From: Dehalococcoidia bacterium
Lineage (GTDB): Bacteria > Chloroflexota > Dehalococcoidia > UBA2979
Direction: 5' to 3'
Assembly (NCBI GenBank): GCA_023228765.1
Contig: JALOAM010000127.1
Coordinates: forward strand, 1-9,142
Length of the DNA stretch: 9,142 nucleotides
In this document: piece by piece, positions 6,744 through 9,142 of the stretch
Position numbering within the stretch: the first letter of the stretch is position 1
How the letters are laid out: every line of letters starts with the position of its first letter
Translations under genes and position numbers: made by a program
Notes under the pieces: generated by a model
Told to the model about the DNA's origin: nothing
Database searches by the model: none
The model's input: only the letters and a program-made list of their open reading frames with translations

Positions 6744-6763
6744 GCTGGGACTATCGTCCCAGC
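6744..6763. promoter_or_regulatory. 20-base palindrome upstream of the glycosylase gene, possible operator
   Basis: GCTGGGAC-TATC-GTCCCAGC is a perfect 8-bp inverted repeat with a 4-base centre. It starts 32 bases upstream of the chosen glycosylase ATG and about 142 bases before the cas3 ATG. It could be a repressor site or a hairpin in the glycosylase 5' untranslated region. I know of no named regulator with this site. Confidence 0.45.
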
Positions 6764-6811
6764 CCGCCGGAGCGCCGTCACGGTCATGCCCGGCACGCGG
6801 CGAATAGTGAC

Positions 6812-6860
6812 ATTGAGATCGTCACTCACTCTTCAGAATGAGTGCCATCCTGCGCTCAAT
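6812..6860. promoter_or_regulatory. Nested inverted repeats in the AT-richer cas3 leader
   Basis: ATTGAG (6812-6817) and CTCAAT (6855-6860) are inverted copies enclosing CACTCTTC (6827-6834) and GAATGAGTG (6836-6844), which pair with one bulged T. A second CACTC lies at 6823-6827. The stretch 6801-6880 is clearly richer in A and T than its surroundings, so promoters for cas3 and the glycosylase probably lie here. I could not find a confident -35/-10 pair. Confidence 0.35.
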
Positions 6861-6904
6861 ATTCAAGTCGATATCTGATACGGTGCACGCCTGCGGGGGC
6901 AGGC

Positions 6905-9118
6905 ATGACAATTAACCAGGGCGCACGCGCCCACTCTCCGAACGATTCTGGCGCATGGCATAGCCTTGCGGATCACCTCCGAGGCACGTCGCAACGAGCG
7001 GGAGACTTTGCCGCACCGTACGGCGGTGGAGCAATTGCTCGCGCTATCGGGCTACTCCATGACACAGGGAAAGTTCATCCCCTCTGGCAGGAATACCTGG
7101 CAGCCTCAACCGCGAATCCGTCACTCCGTGGGCATGGCCCTGAACACAAGCTCGCCGGGGTCCTCCTCGCGCTGAGGAATCCCGCCCTCGACCCGTTCGC
7201 GTTCGCCATCGCCGGGCACCACGGCGGGATGCCCTCCGCGGCCGAGCTCAAGAACACGCTCCGCACGGAGCTGGACCGTGTCCGCGCCGCCGAGGAAGCA
7301 ATCGCCCTCGCGAGGGCAGAACTCGCCGAGCTCGCGGAACTCGAGACCGCGACGATCGAGGGCATCCCCGCAACGGTGCTAGGCGGCGGCCGCACCTCGA
7401 TCGAGCACTTCATCCGCATGGTCTTCTCGGCGCTGGTCGACGCGGACTTCCTCGATACCGAGGCGCACTTCAACACGGGGCGGACCGACGGCCGCACGGG
7501 TAACGACCGGTCGATGGCCGACCTGCTGGCGCGGTTCCTCGCGTACTACGAGAAACGATTCAGCAACGCGGAGGGGACGCTCGCCGGGCTCCGGCGCGAG
7601 ATCTTCGAGGCGTGCCTCGTCGCGTCGGAGGCGCCACCGGGCTTCTTCCGCCTCGCTGTCCCCACCGGTGGCGGCAAGACACTCGCGGGACTGGTGTTCG
7701 CTCTCCAGCACGCCGTCCACCACGGAAAGCGCCGTGTCATCTTCGCGGTGCCGTACCTCTCGATCACGGAGCAGACCGCTGCCGTGTACCGGGAGATCTT
7801 CCCGGAGGACGGCACGGTCCTGGAGCACCACAGCGGGTTCCATGAGTCGGGCGACGAGGAGTATGCGTCCGGCGCCGTCATGTGGTCGCGACTTGCGGCA
7901 GAGAACTGGGACGCGCCGGTCATCGTGACCACCACGGTCCAACTCCTCGAGAGTCTGTTCGCGCACCGGCCGTCGCGCGCGCGGAAGCTCCACAACATCG
8001 CGGGGAGCGTTATCGTCCTCGACGAGGTGCAGTCACTACCGGGCCCGCTCCTCACCCCCACGCTGGACATGCTGCGCGAGCTGGTGGACCACTACGGCGT
8101 CACCGTCGTCTTCTCGAGCGCCACCCAACCCGCGTACGAGGTGCTGAAAGTCTTCAGCCAGGTCAGCGCCACGCCGATCGTGCCAGAGCCCGACCGCTAC
8201 TACCGCGCACTCAAGCGCGTGACGTACGAGGCGCGCTTGGACCATCGCCCTCCGTGGGACGAGGTCGCCGGGTGGCTCGCAGACGAACCGCAGGCGCTGG
8301 CGATCGTGAACACGAAGAAGGATGCCCTCGCGCTGCTCGATGCCCTCGACGCGGCGGGTGTGACGGACGCGCTGCACCTCTCCACGTTGCTCTGCGGCGC
8401 TCACCGGAGCGACACGATCGAGGAAGTCCGGAGACGTCTGCGCGACAAGGAGCCCTGCATCGTCGTCTCCACCCAGGTCGTCGAGGCAGGCGTGGACCTC
8501 GACTTCCCCGCGGTCTACCGCGCCCTCGCCCCGCTGGAGGCGATCATCCAGGCCGCGGGACGCTGCAACCGCGAGGGCAAGCTTGACCGCGGCCGCGTCG
8601 TGATCTTCGACCCCGCCGAGGGCGGCTTGCCCTCGGGCGACGGCTACCGCATGAGGCGAGACCAAACCCGTCCGTTCATCGAACGCGGCGATGACCTCAA
8701 CTCCCTCGAGGTCGTGGAGCGGTACTACCGCGACGCGCTGAAGCTGCTGCATAAGGACCCGCGGGAGATCCAAAAGCTACGTGCCGCCCGGGACTACCCC
8801 GAGGTCGCGCGCCGGTACCGGCTGATCGAGGACGACACGGAGTCCGTAGTCGTCACGAACTACGGGACAGCGAAACAGCGCTCCGAGGTCGCTCGCCTCC
8901 TCGAGGAAGCACGGGTTGCCACCGGCAATGCGCGCTGGGTGATGCGCCAGCTCCAGCCGTTCGTGATCGCCGTGCATCACGGGCAGGTTCCGAAGCTCCA
9001 GGCGCGGAGGCTGATCGACTCGGTCTTCCCCGGCCTACATGTCCTCGACGAGCGCGCGTACGACGAGAAGGTCCGCGGGTTCAACGCCGGCGCGGAGGCA
9101 GATCTGATGGTGGTCTGA
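6905..9118 (+). CDS. cas3: CRISPR-associated nuclease-helicase Cas3, probably type I-C
   Basis: This effector of type I CRISPR immunity is recruited by Cascade, then unwinds and degrades target DNA. It has 737 residues, a full-length fusion. The N-terminal HD nuclease has H24, H52-D53 in LLHDTGK, H81, H105-H106 in GHHGG and D179, all present. A charged, Ala/Glu/Leu-rich helical insert lies at about 120-150. The superfamily 2 helicase has Walker A PTGGGKT (253-259), DEVQ (373-376), SAT (405-407), motif V TQVVEAGVDLDFP (523-535) and motif VI QAAGRCNR (549-556). The C-terminal domain spans about 640-737. No catalytic residue appears lost. The DEVQ box, length and C-terminal style suit type I-C, with I-B or I-G less likely. 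I chose the ATG at 6905 because the conserved AHSP...WHSLADHL segment starts nine residues later. An upstream in-frame GTG at 6842 would add 21 residues. In I-C loci cas3 usually leads cas5, cas8c, cas7, cas4, cas1 and cas2. None is in the window. Confidence 0.95.
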   Translation: MTINQGARAHSPNDSGAWHSLADHLRGTSQRAGDFAAPYGGGAIARAIGLLHDTGKVHPLWQEYLAASTANPSLRGHGPEHKLAGVLLALRNPALDPFAFAIAGHHGGMPSAAELKNTLRTELDRVRAAEEAIALARAELAELAELETATIEGIPATVLGGGRTSIEHFIRMVFSALVDADFLDTEAHFNTGRTDGRTGNDRSMADLLARFLAYYEKRFSNAEGTLAGLRREIFEACLVASEAPPGFFRLAVPTGGGKTLAGLVFALQHAVHHGKRRVIFAVPYLSITEQTAAVYREIFPEDGTVLEHHSGFHESGDEEYASGAVMWSRLAAENWDAPVIVTTTVQLLESLFAHRPSRARKLHNIAGSVIVLDEVQSLPGPLLTPTLDMLRELVDHYGVTVVFSSATQPAYEVLKVFSQVSATPIVPEPDRYYRALKRVTYEARLDHRPPWDEVAGWLADEPQALAIVNTKKDALALLDALDAAGVTDALHLSTLLCGAHRSDTIEEVRRRLRDKEPCIVVSTQVVEAGVDLDFPAVYRALAPLEAIIQAAGRCNREGKLDRGRVVIFDPAEGGLPSGDGYRMRRDQTRPFIERGDDLNSLEVVERYYRDALKLLHKDPREIQKLRAARDYPEVARRYRLIEDDTESVVVTNYGTAKQRSEVARLLEEARVATGNARWVMRQLQPFVIAVHHGQVPKLQARRLIDSVFPGLHVLDERAYDEKVRGFNAGAEADLMVV

Positions 9119-9142
9119 TGATCTCCTGACAGTCTCATTTCT
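9119..9142 (+). other. Window end just past cas3
   Basis: Only 24 bases remain after the cas3 stop. An ATG overlapping the stop (9118-9120) opens a frame of just three codons, so it is not the next gene. No repeat unit is visible. The next cas gene, if present, starts beyond this edge. Confidence 0.6.

Noticed and set aside
6713..6829. Longer N-terminus for the uracil-DNA glycosylase
   Set aside because: The extra residues are not part of the family and would run through a perfect 8-bp-arm palindrome. 228 residues is the normal size.
6713..6904. CRISPR array or leader next to cas3
   Set aside because: No regularly spaced direct repeats of 25-40 bases are present here or elsewhere in the window.
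8549..8600. GGCCGCGG and CCGCGGCC inverted copies within cas3
   Set aside because: They lie in helicase motif VI codons, are themselves nearly self-complementary, and such GC-only arms are common by chance at this composition.

Overview
This 9.1 kb, GC-rich bacterial window carries five protein genes and the start of a CRISPR-Cas locus. The protein styles suggest a high-GC Chloroflexota-like, possibly thermophilic lineage: a Crp/Fnr regulator with an FNEV-type effector loop, a CtaD with two extra C-terminal helices, an M15B carboxypeptidase with an N-terminal module like those of exported Chloroflexota proteins, and a family 5 uracil-DNA glycosylase. That placement is an inference from general familiarity, not a search. 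An actinobacterial origin is not excluded.

Layout. Positions 1-242 are a leader with several dyads but no convincing gene. A Crp/Fnr regulator (243-923, +) is followed by a 207-base gap and then an aa3-type cytochrome c oxidase subunit I, ctaD (1131-2930, +). The ctaD gene has a strong Shine-Dalgarno and a structured leader. Its 3' end overlaps by 40 bases the end of a convergent gene for a membrane-anchored DUF4012 protein (2891-4939, -). Upstream of that on the same strand is a secreted VanY-like D,D-carboxypeptidase (4993-5934, -), probably co-transcribed. Next is a family 5 uracil-DNA glycosylase (6026-6712, -), separated from vanY by a GC-rich hairpin. A 192-base divergent intergenic region then leads to a full-length Cas3 HD nuclease-helicase (6905-9118, +), best read as type I-C. 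The window ends 24 bases after the cas3 stop, so the rest of the cas operon and any array lie outside.

How the genes relate. The regulator and ctaD may form a respiration module in which a one-component regulator controls the terminal oxidase. The two exported proteins form an envelope module. The glycosylase is a DNA-repair gene. Cas3 would be the effector nuclease of an adaptive immune locus beginning here. All five proteins belong to recognised families, and I saw no convincing new multi-gene system. The most notable unexplained structures are a perfect 13-bp inverted repeat just past ctaD, inside the C-terminal coding region of the DUF4012 gene, and the dyads in the glycosylase/cas3 divergent region.
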